DNA of 64,000 nucleotides from Streptomyces daqingensis. GTDB taxonomy: Bacteria; Actinomycetota; Actinomycetes; Streptomycetales; Streptomycetaceae. This document shows positions 32,935 through 42,500 of this stretch, piece after piece (position 1 is the stretch's first letter; each line of letters starts with the position of its first letter). The position numbers were made by a program, and so were the translations under genes. Below the pieces are notes generated by a model, which worked only from the letters and a program-made list of their open reading frames with translations, made no database searches and was not told the origin of the DNA. The DNA lies in contig NZ_BMMP01000021.1 of assembly GCF_014645895.1 (NCBI RefSeq), positions 31,923 through 95,922 on the forward strand, given 5' to 3'.

Positions 32935-34653
32935 GTGACCGAGTCCGAAGTCATCGTCGTCGGCGCCGGACCGACCGGCCTCGCCCTCTCGCTGGCCCTC
33001 GCCAGGTACGGGGTGCCTTCCCTCGTCCTCGACAACGGGGACGGCGAGGTGACGGCGCGGGCAGCCCGCACCTGCGTGCTGCGTCCCGACACGGCGGCAT
33101 GGCTTCCCTCTGCCCCGGGAGCCGCCGTCCCCGCCGCCCGCTGGACTTCGTGGCGCGCACGGCGCCGCCGCCAGACCATCCACCAGAAGGAACTCGACGA
33201 GACGACCGCCCCCTTCCACGTCGAACAGCACGCGCTGGAACGGGCACTGCGCGCGGCACTCGCGCAGGAGAAGCTGGCACGCGTCATGCCGGGCAGCCAT
33301 CTGGACATCCTCGAGCAGGACGCGGCGGGGGTCACCGCGCACACGCGCCCGCGCGCCAGGGACGGCGGTGACGGCCACGGCGGCGGGACGTGGTGGCGCG
33401 GCAGCTACCTGGTGGGCTGTGACGGTGCGCGCTCTACCGTGCGGAAGCTGCTGGGGGTGCCCTTCGCCGGACGTACGGCAGTGGAGCGGCACGCGGTCGC
33501 CGCTCTGCGGACGCGGCTCCCGTGGGAGTCGGAGGCGCTGCTGGACCGCGATCTGGACGGCGGGATGAGGGAGGTCACCGCGCGCCCGCTGCCCGGCGGG
33601 GTGTGGCGGCTCGACTGGCTGCTGCCGGCGCGAGGCGACCTCGTCACGCCGGAAGCGCTGCTGGACCGCGTCCATTCGACGCTTGCCCACTGGAACCGCG
33701 AGAGCGGAGCCGGCAGCTCCGGCAAGGGCGCGGCGGGCGGCGACCCTGACGCCGCGGCGTCCGGCCCGTACGAGCTCCTGGACACGGGAGTGCACACCTC
33801 GCATCAGCGGCTTGCCCGGCGGTGGCGTGTGGGGCGTGCCTTTCTCGCGGGGGACGCTGCACATCTGGTGGGCGCTCTCGGAGTGCAGTCCGTGGACGAG
33901 GGACTGCGGGACGCCGCCAACCTCGCGTGGAAGCTCGCCCTGGTGTGGCACGAGATGGGCGGAGTGCGCGGGCCGCACGTCGACCGGGACGCCGTCGATG
34001 TAGTGCTCGACAGCTACGAGTCGGAGCGGCGCGGCGCCGTCGGCTCCCGGCTGCGCGCGGTCGATCAGGCGCTGCCGCTGGTACGCCGGGAAGGCGGCGG
34101 ACTACGGGCCATCCTCCCCGGCGGCGGTGCGCGTACGCCGCTGGAGCTGCTGACGGACGGGCACCTCGGGCAGGGACTGCTGGGCTCGCCCGCGGCCTAC
34201 AGAAGCTCATCGCTGGCCCCGGCACGGGGCACCGTCGACTCGGTGGGTGTCGCCACACAGCCGGGGGAGCTCGTGCGCGACGTACCGGTGATCGCCCTGG
34301 ACGGCGAACGGGGCCGGCTGCGCGAGCGGCTGTGCGGCAACGGGGGCGAGCTGCTTGTGGTGCTCGTCGCCCCGGGGACCGGGGTGTGGGACAGCAGGCA
34401 CTGGCTGTCCGCCGGGATAATGCCCGAACTCGCCGCGGCCGTGGGGGCGTTGCCGCTGAAGGCCGAGCTGCTGGTGACGGAGGATTACCCGGGCGCCGCC
34501 CCACACACTGTGCTGGTGATACGGCCCGACGGTCACCTGGTGACGGCCCTGCCGGCGCCCCGCATCGCGCAACTGCGCGCGTGCGCGGACGCGTTGCGCG
34601 GCGGGCCCTTCACCAGAGCGCGCTCCCCTGCCTCGCGGGACGCACGCCGGTAG
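32935..34653 (+). CDS. FAD-dependent aromatic monooxygenase (PheA/TfdB/RdmE type)
   Basis: Flavoprotein hydroxylase of ~572 residues. The FAD-binding GxGxxG is VVGAGPTGLALSLALAR at the N-terminus, the DG motif is LVGCDGARSTVRKLLG (~residue 160), and the GD motif is RAFLAGDAAHLVGALGVQSV (~residue 305). The C-terminal ~150 residues form the thioredoxin-like domain usual in this class (RDVPVIALDGE, VVLVAPGTGVWD). Substrate unknown; no biosynthetic cluster surrounds it. The start is uncertain: GTG 32935 (TESEVIVVGAGP) fits the fold, and the upstream extension does not. Confidence 0.85.
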   Translation: MTESEVIVVGAGPTGLALSLALARYGVPSLVLDNGDGEVTARAARTCVLRPDTAAWLPSAPGAAVPAARWTSWRARRRRQTIHQKELDETTAPFHVEQHALERALRAALAQEKLARVMPGSHLDILEQDAAGVTAHTRPRARDGGDGHGGGTWWRGSYLVGCDGARSTVRKLLGVPFAGRTAVERHAVAALRTRLPWESEALLDRDLDGGMREVTARPLPGGVWRLDWLLPARGDLVTPEALLDRVHSTLAHWNRESGAGSSGKGAAGGDPDAAASGPYELLDTGVHTSHQRLARRWRVGRAFLAGDAAHLVGALGVQSVDEGLRDAANLAWKLALVWHEMGGVRGPHVDRDAVDVVLDSYESERRGAVGSRLRAVDQALPLVRREGGGLRAILPGGGARTPLELLTDGHLGQGLLGSPAAYRSSSLAPARGTVDSVGVATQPGELVRDVPVIALDGERGRLRERLCGNGGELLVVLVAPGTGVWDSRHWLSAGIMPELAAAVGALPLKAELLVTEDYPGAAPHTVLVIRPDGHLVTALPAPRIAQLRACADALRGGPFTRARSPASRDARR

Positions 34654-34787
34654 CGAGTGCCGCCGGGCCCGCGCGCACATCGGGGTGGAGCCCGATCGGG
34701 CGTGGACGTCGTCCTACGGCACCGGACAGTCGGGTACGCGGGACGCGCTCTCGGCGCCGCCCGGCTACCGGATCGGGGCCGTGCCCG

Positions 34788-35525
34788 TCAGTCGTCCGGC
34801 AAGTAGTGCTCCAGCGACTCCCCGTCCTCGCCCTCTTCTTCCAGCGCCCGGCGGACCACACGCAGCGCGAGTCCCTCGCCGTACCCCTTGCGTGCCAGCA
34901 TCCCGGCGAGGCGCCGTATGCGCTTCTCCTGGGCGAGGCCCCGGGTGCTGCGCAGTTTCCTCTCCACGAGGACGCGGGCCGTCTCCGCCTCCTGTTCGGA
35001 GTCGAGTTGCCCGACCGCTTCGTCGACGACTTCCGACTCCACACCCTTCAGGCGCAGTTCGCGGGCGAGGGCCCGGCGGGCGAGCCCCCGGCCGTGGTGC
35101 CGGGACTCGACCCAGGCGTCGGCGAACGCCGCGTCGTCGATCAGACCCACCTCTTCGAAGCGGGCGAGTACCTCCTCGGCGGCCTCGTCGGGGATCTCGC
35201 GCTTCCTCAGGGCGTCGGCGAGCTGCTTCCTGGTGCGGGGCGTCCCCGTCAGGAGGCGGAGGCAGATCGCTCGGGCGCGCTCTTCCGGGTCCTTCTCCGC
35301 GCCCCCGTCCGGACCGCCCCCGGCCGCTGCCTCTCCGCCGCGGCCGCCCCCGGCCGCTGCCTCTCCGCCGCGGCCGCCCGCGGCCGCGCTCTCGCCCCCG
35401 CCGTCGCAGTCGAGGTCGCCGTCGAGGTCGCGGTGATCCGCTTCGGGCTCCGGGCCCGCCTGCGGCCGGGCGTCAGAGCCGGAACCGGTGTCCTGTCCGT
35501 CCCTGCGCCGGGAGCCGTGTGCCAT
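34788..35525 (-). CDS. recX: RecX, regulator of RecA
   Basis: Binds RecA filaments and inhibits recombinase activity. The protein is 245 residues from ATG 35525. Residues ~80-235 form the three-helix RecX repeats: ICLRLLTGTPRTRKQLADAL, DDAAFADAWVESRHHGRGLA, RLKGVESEVVDEAVGQLD and RIRRLAGMLARKGYGEGLALRVV. The first ~75 residues are a low-complexity Gly/Ala/Glu tract encoded by a 30-bp tandem repeat; many RecX proteins lack this. It is downstream of recA with 99 bp between and a 9-bp hairpin in the gap. With recA broken, its target may be missing in this strain. Confidence 0.9.
   Translation of the reverse strand: MAHGSRRRDGQDTGSGSDARPQAGPEPEADHRDLDGDLDCDGGGESAAAGGRGGEAAAGGGRGGEAAAGGGPDGGAEKDPEERARAICLRLLTGTPRTRKQLADALRKREIPDEAAEEVLARFEEVGLIDDAAFADAWVESRHHGRGLARRALARELRLKGVESEVVDEAVGQLDSEQEAETARVLVERKLRSTRGLAQEKRIRRLAGMLARKGYGEGLALRVVRRALEEEGEDGESLEHYLPDD
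35314..35373 (-). repeat. 30-bp tandem repeat within recX
   Basis: Two near-identical 30-bp units (35314-35343 and 35344-35373) plus a partial third encode GGRGGEAAAG repeats in the RecX N-terminal tract. Copy number probably varies between strains. Confidence 0.8.
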
Positions 35526-35550
35526 ACGCCTGCGTGATGTGCGCGGTGAT

Positions 35551-35576
35551 CCCACCTCGGCCCTCGACGAGGTGGG
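35551..35576 (-). terminator. Hairpin between recA and recX
   Basis: CCCACCTCG and CGAGGTGGG form a 9-bp stem with an 8-base loop. It could be a partial terminator that lowers recX expression relative to recA. Confidence 0.55.
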
Positions 35577-35624
35577 ACCACCGCTGTCTTCGCGCACCGG
35601 CCACTGGCTGCGCCGCGTCACGGA

Positions 35625-36718
35625 TCAGCTCTTCGCAGCGGCGGCCTTGGCGGACTTGGTCTTCGCCGTCGGTGCCGGCACCGACTTGGCCGCGGCAGGC
35701 GCTCCGTCCGCCGCCGAGCCCGCCGCGTCGGCGCCGGGCTCGCCCGTGGGCTCCTCCGGAGCCACACCGATACCCAGCTTCTCCTTGATCTTCTTCTCGA
35801 TCTCGTTGGCCAGGTCCGGATTGTCGCGCAGGAAGTTGCGGGAGTTCTCCTTGCCCTGCCCGAGCTGGTCGCCCTCGTAGGTGTACCAGGCGCCGGACTT
35901 GCGGATGAAGCCGTTCTCGACGCCCATGTCGATCAGGCCGCCCTCACGGCTGATGCCCTGCCCGTAGAGGATGTCGAACTCCGCCTGCTTGAAGGGCGGA
36001 GCCACCTTGTTCTTGACGACCTTCACGCGGGTCCGGTTGCCCACCGGCTCCGTGCCGTCCTTGAGGGTCTCGATGCGGCGGATGTCGAGCCGCACCGACG
36101 CGTAGAACTTCAGCGCCCGGCCACCGGTGGTCGTCTCCGGCGAGCCGAACATCACGCCGACCTTCTCGCGGAGCTGGTTGATGAAGATCGCCGTCGTCTT
36201 CGAGTGGTTGAGCGCACCGGTGATCTTCCGCAGCGCCTGGCTCATCAGGCGAGCCTGGAGACCGACGTGCGAATCGCCCATCTCGCCCTCGATCTCCGCA
36301 CGCGGGACGAGCGCCGCGACGGAGTCGATGACGATCAGGTCCAGCGCGCCGGAGCGGATGAGCATGTCGACAGGATCAGCCCGTCCGTGTCGACGCCGAG
36401 CTTCTTCGCGTACTCGGGATCGAGCGCGTGCTCCGCGTCCACGAACGCGACCGTGCCGCCCGCCTTCTGGGCGTTGGCCACCGCGTGCAGGGTCAGAGTC
36501 GTCTTTCCGGAGGACTCCGGGCCGTACACCTCGACGACACGGCCGCGCGGCAGGCCGCCGACGCCGAGCGCGACGTCGAGGGCGGTGGACCCGGTGGGGA
36601 TGATCTCGACCGGGTCGTTCGGCCGCTCCCCCATGCGCATCACGGCGCCCTTGCCGAACTGCCGTTCAATCTGCGCGAGGGCTGTTTCGAGCGCCTTCTC
36701 GCGGTCGGTTTCTGCCAT
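35625..36718 (-). pseudogene. recA: recA interrupted by an apparent 37-nt deletion
   Basis: The recombinase is split into two frames. From ATG 36718 the first frame reads MAETDREKALETALAQIE, Walker A GPESSGKTT and FVDAEHALDPEYAKKLG up to GLILS, then runs into TCSSAPARW and stops near 36335. The second frame starts at MLIRSGALDLIVIDSVAAL and continues through the rest of RecA (loops L1/L2 and GGRALKFYASVRLDIRR) to a Lys/Ala-rich end. Between them a normal RecA has QPD-T/N-GEQALEIV plus one base, 37 nt. Adding 37 to 1,094 gives 1,131 = 377 codons, exactly a Streptomyces RecA. A lone GTCGAC remains at the junction. It may be a true mutation or an assembly error. ATG 36365 could restart a useless C-terminal piece. 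Confidence 0.88.
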
Positions 36719-36858
36719 CGGTGCCACCCGGTTTGCTTGAGTCGATCGCTTCACGTCCACGACGCTAGCGGCTGCCACTGACAATCCGCCCGGAGCCCGC
36801 TCCGGGCGGGAAGGGGCGGGAGCGGGATGCCTCCCCCGGCCCGCCAGGAACTCCATAA

Positions 36859-36870
36859 GAATCGATGTTC
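36859..36870 (-). promoter_or_regulatory. Candidate LexA (SOS) box upstream of recA
   Basis: GAATCGATGTTC fits GAAC-N4-GTTC, the Gram-positive SOS box, with one mismatch. It lies within the longer palindrome AATCGA-TGT-TCGATT in an AT-richer patch about 140 bp before the recA start. Confidence 0.5.
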
Positions 36871-36990
36871 GATTTTTGCGTCAAGTCACCCCGGATTTCT
36901 GTGGATAACTCCGGAAAGGCCTGCACATAACGGCTGCTCAGAAACGGCCGGGACGGGACCGCACCACGGAGCAGCAGCACCGCCGCCGGC

Positions 36991-37185
36991 TCATCTCTTC
37001 TCTGCGGGCACGTCCATGACGGCGCACACCGTGCGCCAGATCTCCTTCGCGTCCCAGCCGGCGTCCAGGGCCTCGGAGACCGTACGGCCGCCGAGTTCGG
37101 ACATCACGTGGTCGCGGGCGAAGGAGTCGGCGTAGCCCTCGCCGAAGTGGTCCGCCATCCGCTGCCAGAAATCCGTCAACCGCAT
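36991..37185 (-). CDS. DUF3046 protein
   Basis: Conserved actinobacterial protein of 64 residues: MRLTDFWQRMADHFGEGYAD, then HVMSELGGRTVSEALDAGWD and KEIWRTVCAVMDVP. DUF3046 genes are typically found upstream of recA in actinobacteria, as here (272 bp away, same strand). Small and acidic, with no known activity. ATG 37185 is chosen because the conserved domain begins at that methionine; the frame extends a little further up. Confidence 0.85.
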   Translation of the reverse strand: MRLTDFWQRMADHFGEGYADSFARDHVMSELGGRTVSEALDAGWDAKEIWRTVCAVMDVPAEKR

Positions 37186-37334
37186 GGGCCCAGTATCCAG
37201 CTCCGGCTCGGCCGCCATCCGGCGCACTCGTCACGGCACGCTCACGACCCCCGGCAGCAGCACGGGCGCACATCGAGGCGCGTTCGCGCGACCGAGCGCC
37301 TGGGCGCCCGGAATCACTGCGGGACTCCGGCGCC

Positions 37335-37640
37335 TCAGCCCAGAACCCGTACCCCCGCGGTCACCAGTACCGCCACGGCGATCACCACGAGGAAGGGCGC
37401 CCGCACCAGCAGTGCCACGGCTGCGGCCGCGATCCCGGCAGCCCTCGCGTCCAGCGTCAGGGAGCCGCCCTCGCTGAACGTCTGCTGCGCGGTGAGCGCA
37501 GCGAGCAGTGCCACCGGAAGCAGCGTCACCAGCCGCTTGACGACGGGCCGCTCCAGTACGCCCTGAGGAACGGAGAGCCCGAGCAGCTTGGCCGCGTAGC
37601 AGCCCAGAGCGGTGGCGGCGATCGCGATCCACACGTTCAT
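37335..37640 (-). CDS. azlD: AzlD-family branched-chain amino acid exporter subunit
   Basis: Small membrane partner of AzlC, 101 residues, about four helices (WIAIAATALGCYAAKLLG, VTLLPVALLAALTAQQTF, AGIAAAAVALLVRAPFLVV and VIAVAVLVTAGVRVLG). It overlaps azlC by 4 bp. The pair exports branched-chain amino acids or analogues in other bacteria. Confidence 0.88.
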   Translation of the reverse strand: MNVWIAIAATALGCYAAKLLGLSVPQGVLERPVVKRLVTLLPVALLAALTAQQTFSEGGSLTLDARAAGIAAAAVALLVRAPFLVVIAVAVLVTAGVRVLG

Positions 37641-38509
37641 GACCCGTCCTCTCCACGGCCCGCCCCCGGCACGGCGTCCCGCTCCGTATGACCGGCGTCT
37701 GCCGGCTCTGTCGCGTCACGGCCAGTGCGTCCCCGTGCGTGGAACTGTCCGCGCAGCAGCAGGACCACTGGCGCGGCCAGCGCCGCGAGCAGTACGGGCA
37801 CTCCCGCAGGCAGTACGGGGAGCAGGCCGAGCCCCACGACGACCGCGAGCCCGGCGGTCGCACGTTCTGCGGTACCGCGGAGCATCGGGGCCAGAAGCGC
37901 GAGGAAGACGGCGGGTCCGGCCGCGTCCAGCCCCCACGTCTTCGTGTCACCCAGTGCGTCCGCCCCCACGGCGCCCAGCAACGTCGTGAGGTTCCACAGC
38001 AGGAAGACCGTCACGCCCGTCACCGTGAACCCGATGCGGGCACTTCGCCGGTCGCGCTGTGCGAGCGCCACCGCGGCGGTCTCGTCGATCACCATGTGAG
38101 CCGCGAAGGGACGTACGGGACCCGGCACCCGCAGCAGGGTGGCCAGCCGCAGCCCGTAGAAGGTGTTGCGTACGCCCAGGAAGAAGGCGCCCGCCGCGGC
38201 GGTGAGCGGTGCGCCTCCCGCCGCGAGCGCCCCCACCAGCGCGAACTGCGACGCCCCGGTGAAGACGAAGAGGCTCAGCGCGCAGCTCTGCCACAGCTCC
38301 AGTCCGGCTCCGACCGCGGTCACCCCGAAGGCGAAACCGGACAGTCCCGCTGCGACACCGACGCCCAGGGCGTCCCGTACCACTGCACGGTCGTCGCCGC
38401 TTCCGGATGCCGGTCCAGGACGGTCATCGCCTGGCCCGGGTGCCGGTCCGGAAGGGCCGCCCGCCGCGTCAGGGCCACGGCCTTCTGGAAGATCTCTCTG
38501 TTCACGCAC
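37637..38509 (-). CDS. azlC: AzlC-family branched-chain amino acid exporter
   Basis: Permease of ~290 residues. The first ~40 and last ~35 residues are hydrophilic. The core has the AzlC features GVAAGLSGFAFGVTAVGAGL, LFVFTGASQFALVGALAAGG, FFLGVRNTFYGL and HMVIDETAAVALAQ. The GTG start at 38509 has no strong ribosome site and the true start may be internal. Co-oriented with the AraC gene 49 bp upstream, which probably controls it. Confidence 0.88.
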   Translation of the reverse strand: MREQRDLPEGRGPDAAGGPSGPAPGPGDDRPGPASGSGDDRAVVRDALGVGVAAGLSGFAFGVTAVGAGLELWQSCALSLFVFTGASQFALVGALAAGGAPLTAAAGAFFLGVRNTFYGLRLATLLRVPGPVRPFAAHMVIDETAAVALAQRDRRSARIGFTVTGVTVFLLWNLTTLLGAVGADALGDTKTWGLDAAGPAVFLALLAPMLRGTAERATAGLAVVVGLGLLPVLPAGVPVLLAALAAPVVLLLRGQFHARGRTGRDATEPADAGHTERDAVPGAGRGEDGS

Positions 38510-38558
38510 ACCGCCACGCTAGGCGAGCGGCGAATCTGCTTCTTGTACGTTCTTGCGC

Positions 38559-39461
38559 TCAGCGACAGCGGGCGGCCCGCTGCTCGGTGCGGACGCGTTC
38601 AGGACCGGCGGCCCGCCCTGCCCGAAGAGAGGGCGTCCCAGGCGCCCCAAGGCGCTCCCGCTGGTACGCACCCGGCGGTACGCCCACGATGCGTCCGAAG
38701 TGACGGTTCAGATGGGACTGGTCGGTGAACCCCACGGCGGCAGCGGTCTCCGCGGGCGGCGTGCCGGCTTCGAGCAGAGCCATCGCCCTGCGCACGCGGG
38801 CATCCGTGAGCCAGGCGTGCGGCGGCATGCCGTACCGCTCGCGGTACGCGCGGAGCAGTGCGAAGGTGCTGGTGCCCAGCTCGTCGGCCAGGGCTTTCAG
38901 GGTCGGGGGCCGCGCCATGCGCTCCTCCAGGACGGCGCGGGCGCGTTCAGCTGTCCGCGCACCCGCCGTGCGTACAGCGCGCGCGGGAAGCGGTCCGCCG
39001 TGAAGCCGCAGCAGCCGTGCGACGGTGCTGCGCATCAGGCTGTCCGCAGCGAGAGCCTGGCCGGCCTCGGCCGCCCCGACCACATGCGCGATCAGTGCCG
39101 CGGACTGCGGGTCGTCCACTGCCGCGGCGGCGAAGCCCGGTGTGCCCCGCAGCGACGTGGTCTCGGCCGCGATGCGCGCGACCAGTCCGGGGGCCGCGTA
39201 GAGCACGTGGTAGCGCCACCCCTCCGGCCCGCCCTCGTGGGCGGAGTGCGGGTCCCCGGGGTTGATCAGCGCGAGACCGCCGGGCCCTGCCCGGTGCTGC
39301 GTTCCCCGGAGCGTGAAGACCTCGACGCCTTCCGCTATGGCCCCGAGGACGTAGGAGTCGTGGGTGTGCCGGGCGAACGTCTTGCGCGAATAGCGGGCGC
39401 GCAGCAGATCGACCTCCGGCAGAGCCGGATGCCGCCAGTGCCGTGCGCTCTCACCCTCCAC
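38559..39461 (-). CDS. AraC-family transcriptional regulator
   Basis: Regulator of 300 residues. The N-terminal cupin (residues ~15-110: TFARHTHDSYVLGAIAEGV, LALINPGDPHSAHEGG) binds an effector, and the C-terminal double HTH (~185-285) has TLKALADELGTSTFALLRAYR and AVGFTDQSHLNRHFGRIVGV. This subtype is often found beside azlCD or LysE exporters and controls them in response to an amino acid. It starts the leftward azlCD unit and is divergent from lhr. Confidence 0.85.
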   Translation of the reverse strand: MEGESARHWRHPALPEVDLLRARYSRKTFARHTHDSYVLGAIAEGVEVFTLRGTQHRAGPGGLALINPGDPHSAHEGGPEGWRYHVLYAAPGLVARIAAETTSLRGTPGFAAAAVDDPQSAALIAHVVGAAEAGQALAADSLMRSTVARLLRLHGGPLPARAVRTAGARTAERARAVLEERMARPPTLKALADELGTSTFALLRAYRERYGMPPHAWLTDARVRRAMALLEAGTPPAETAAAVGFTDQSHLNRHFGRIVGVPPGAYQRERLGAPGTPSLRAGRAAGPERVRTEQRAARCR

Positions 39462-39562
39462 TCCCTCATTCTGCGTCCGGGGCGCCCCTGCGGTCCCCGC
39501 CGGGTCCGCCCGATCAGCGCCGCGGCATGGCGATGTCGGTGGCCGGGTGCACGATGGACGGC

Positions 39563-42500
39563 ATGGGTCAGTCCACGCCGGCTGCGGCGCTCGACGTCTT
39601 CTCCCCCGCGACCCGGGCGTGGTTCGCGGGGGCCTTCCGCGAGCCCACTGCCGCGCAGGCGGGTGCCTGGAGGGCCATCGCCGAGGAGTCGGACGCCCTC
39701 GTCGTGGCCCCCACCGGATCGGGCAAGACCCTTGCCGCCTTCCTCGCGTCCCTGGACGCGCTGGCCTCCTCGCCGCCGCCCGCGGACCCCCTCAAGCGCT
39801 GCCGCGTGCTGTACGTCTCGCCGCTGAAGGCTCTGGCGGTGGACGTGGAGCGCAATCTCCGCAGCCCGCTGACAGGCATCCGCCAGGAATCCCTGCGGCT
39901 CGGCCTGCCCGAACCGGACATCACGGTCGGCATCCGCTCCGGGGACACCCCCGCCGCAGAGCGGCGCTCCCTCGCCCGGCGCCCTCCTGACATCCTGATC
40001 ACGACGCCCGAGTCGCTGTTCCTGATGCTCACCTCGGCCGCCCGGGAGGCCCTCTCCGGTGTGGAGACGGTCATCCTCGACGAGGTGCACGCGGTCGCGG
40101 GCACCAAGCGCGGCGCTCACCTCGCCCTGTCCCTGGAGCGGCTGGACCATCTGCTGGAGCGCCCCGCCCGGCGGATCGGCCTGTCCGCGACGGTGCGCCC
40201 CGTGGACGAGGTCGCCCGCTTCCTCTCACCGCAGCGCAAGGCCGCCGTCGTACAGCCCCCGTCCGGCAAGGAGTTCGACCTGTCGGTCGTCGTCCCGGTC
40301 GAGGACATGGGCGAGCTGGCCGGATCTCCCGTGCAGGACAGCGGCACGGACGGCAGCGGCCCGGCGGCCGGCGCGAAGCCCTCCATCTGGCCGTCCGTCG
40401 AGGAGCGGATCACCGATCTGGTGCAGGCTCACCGCTCCACCATCGTGTTCGCGAACTCCCGCCGCCTCGCCGAGCGTCTGTGCAACAGGCTCAACGAGAT
40501 CGCCTACGAACGCGCGACGGGCGAGGCCATGCCGGAGCACCACACTCCGGCGGAGGTGATGGCCGAGTCGGGGTCGGCCAAGGGCGCGCCGCCGCTCCTC
40601 GCGCGCGCCCACCACGGCTCCGTCTCGAAGGACCAGCGGGCCCAGGTGGAGGAGGAGCTGAAGTCGGGCCGGCTGCCGGCGGTGGTAGCCACGTCCAGCC
40701 TGGAGCTGGGCATCGACATGGGCGCGGTCGACCTGGTGGTGCAGGTCGAGTCACCGCCGTCCGTCGCGTCCGGGCTTCAGCGGGTGGGCCGTGCCGGGCA
40801 CCAGGTGGGCGCCGTGTCGGCCGGTGTCGTCTTCCCCAAGTACCGCGGCGACCTCGTCCAGTCCGCGGTCGTCACCGAGCGGATGCGCGAGGGCGCGATC
40901 GAGGCGCTGCGCGTCCCGTCCAACCCGCTGGACGTGCTGGCGCAGCAGCTGGTCGCGATGGTCTCGGTGGACACCTGGGACGTGGAGGAGCTGCTGCTGC
41001 TCGTCCGCCGCGCAGCTCCCTTCTCCTCGCTGCCGGAGTCGGCTTTCCACGCCGTGCTGGACATGCTGGCGGGCCGCTACCCCTCCGACGCCTTCGCCGA
41101 GCTCCGCCCCCGGCTGGTGTGGGACCGCGTGGCGCAGACCGTCACCGCCCGGCCCGGTGCCCAGCGGCTGGCGGTCACCTCGGGCGGCACCATTCCCGAC
41201 CGCGGCCTGTTCGGCGTCTTCCTCGCCGGCTCCGACCCGAAGAAGGGCGGAGGCCGTGTCGGCGAGCTCGACGAGGAGATGGTCTACGAGTCCCGGGTGG
41301 GCGACGTCTTCACCCTGGGCACCACGTCCTGGCGGATCGAGGACATCACCCGCGACCGCGTGCTGGTCTCCCCCGCCCCGGGCGTCCCCGGCCGGCTGCC
41401 CTTCTGGAAGGGCGACCAGCTGGGCCGGCCCCTCGAACTCGGCAGGGCGCTCGGCGCATTCCTGCGGGAGGTGGGGTCCCTGCCCGCGGAGACCGCCCAG
41501 GAGCGGCTCGCCACCGCCGGGCTCGACCAGCTGGCCGTCACCAACCTCCTCACGTACCTCGCCGAGCAGCGCGAGGCCTGCGGCCACCTGCCGGACGACC
41601 GCACGATCGTGGTGGAGCGCTTCCGCGACGAGCTGGGCGACTGGCGCATCGTCGTGCACTCGCCGTTCGGCGCACAGGTGCACGCACCCTGGGCTCTCGC
41701 CCTCGGTGCCCGCCTGACCGAGCGCTACGGCATGGACGCGCAGGTCATGCACGCCGACGACGGCCTGGTCCTGCGGCTCCCGGACGCCGACCTGATGGGG
41801 CTCGACCTGCTGGACGAGGCCTCCGGGGGCGGCGGGGACGCGGGCTTCGACTCCGGCGAGGCGCCTGTCGGCGTCTCCGACGTGCTCTTCGACAAGGGCG
41901 ACGTCGAGCAGATCGTCACCGACCAGGTCGGCGGCTCCGCCTTGTTCGCGGCGCGCTTCCGCGAGTGCGCCGCGCGTGCGCTGCTCCTGCCGCGCCGCAG
42001 TCCGGGCAAGCGCACGCCGCTGTGGCAGCAGCGCCAGAGGGCGGCCCAACTCCTGCAAGTGGCCTCCGAGTTCGGGTCCTTCCCCATCGTGCTGGAGGCC
42101 GTGCGGGAGTGCTTGCAGGACGTCTTCGACGTGCCGGGGCTCTCCGAGCTGATGGGCGACATCGAGTCCCGCCGGGTCCGCGTCGTCGAGGTCACGACGA
42201 ACGACCCGTCACCCTTCGCGCGCTCCCTGCTGTTCGGCTACGTCGCGCAGTACCTGTACGAGGGCGACTCGCCGCTCGCGGAGCGCCGTGCAGCCGCACT
42301 GTCCCTCGACTCGCGACTGCTCTCCGAACTGCTCGGCCAGGCCGAGCTGCGGGAGCTGCTCGACGCGGAGGTGCTCGCCGAGCTGGAGCAGGAGCTGCAG
42401 TGGCTCGCCGAGGACCGCCGCGTCAAGGACGCCGAAGGCGTCGCCGACCTGCTCCGGCTGCTCGGGCCCCTGACGACGGCGGAGCTGCGAGAGCGTGGTG

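Noticed and set aside
36335..36856. Treating the two recA frames as separate genes or programmed frameshifting
   Set aside because: A whole conserved segment of twelve residues is missing between them, so ribosomal slippage could not restore RecA; deletion or assembly error explains it.
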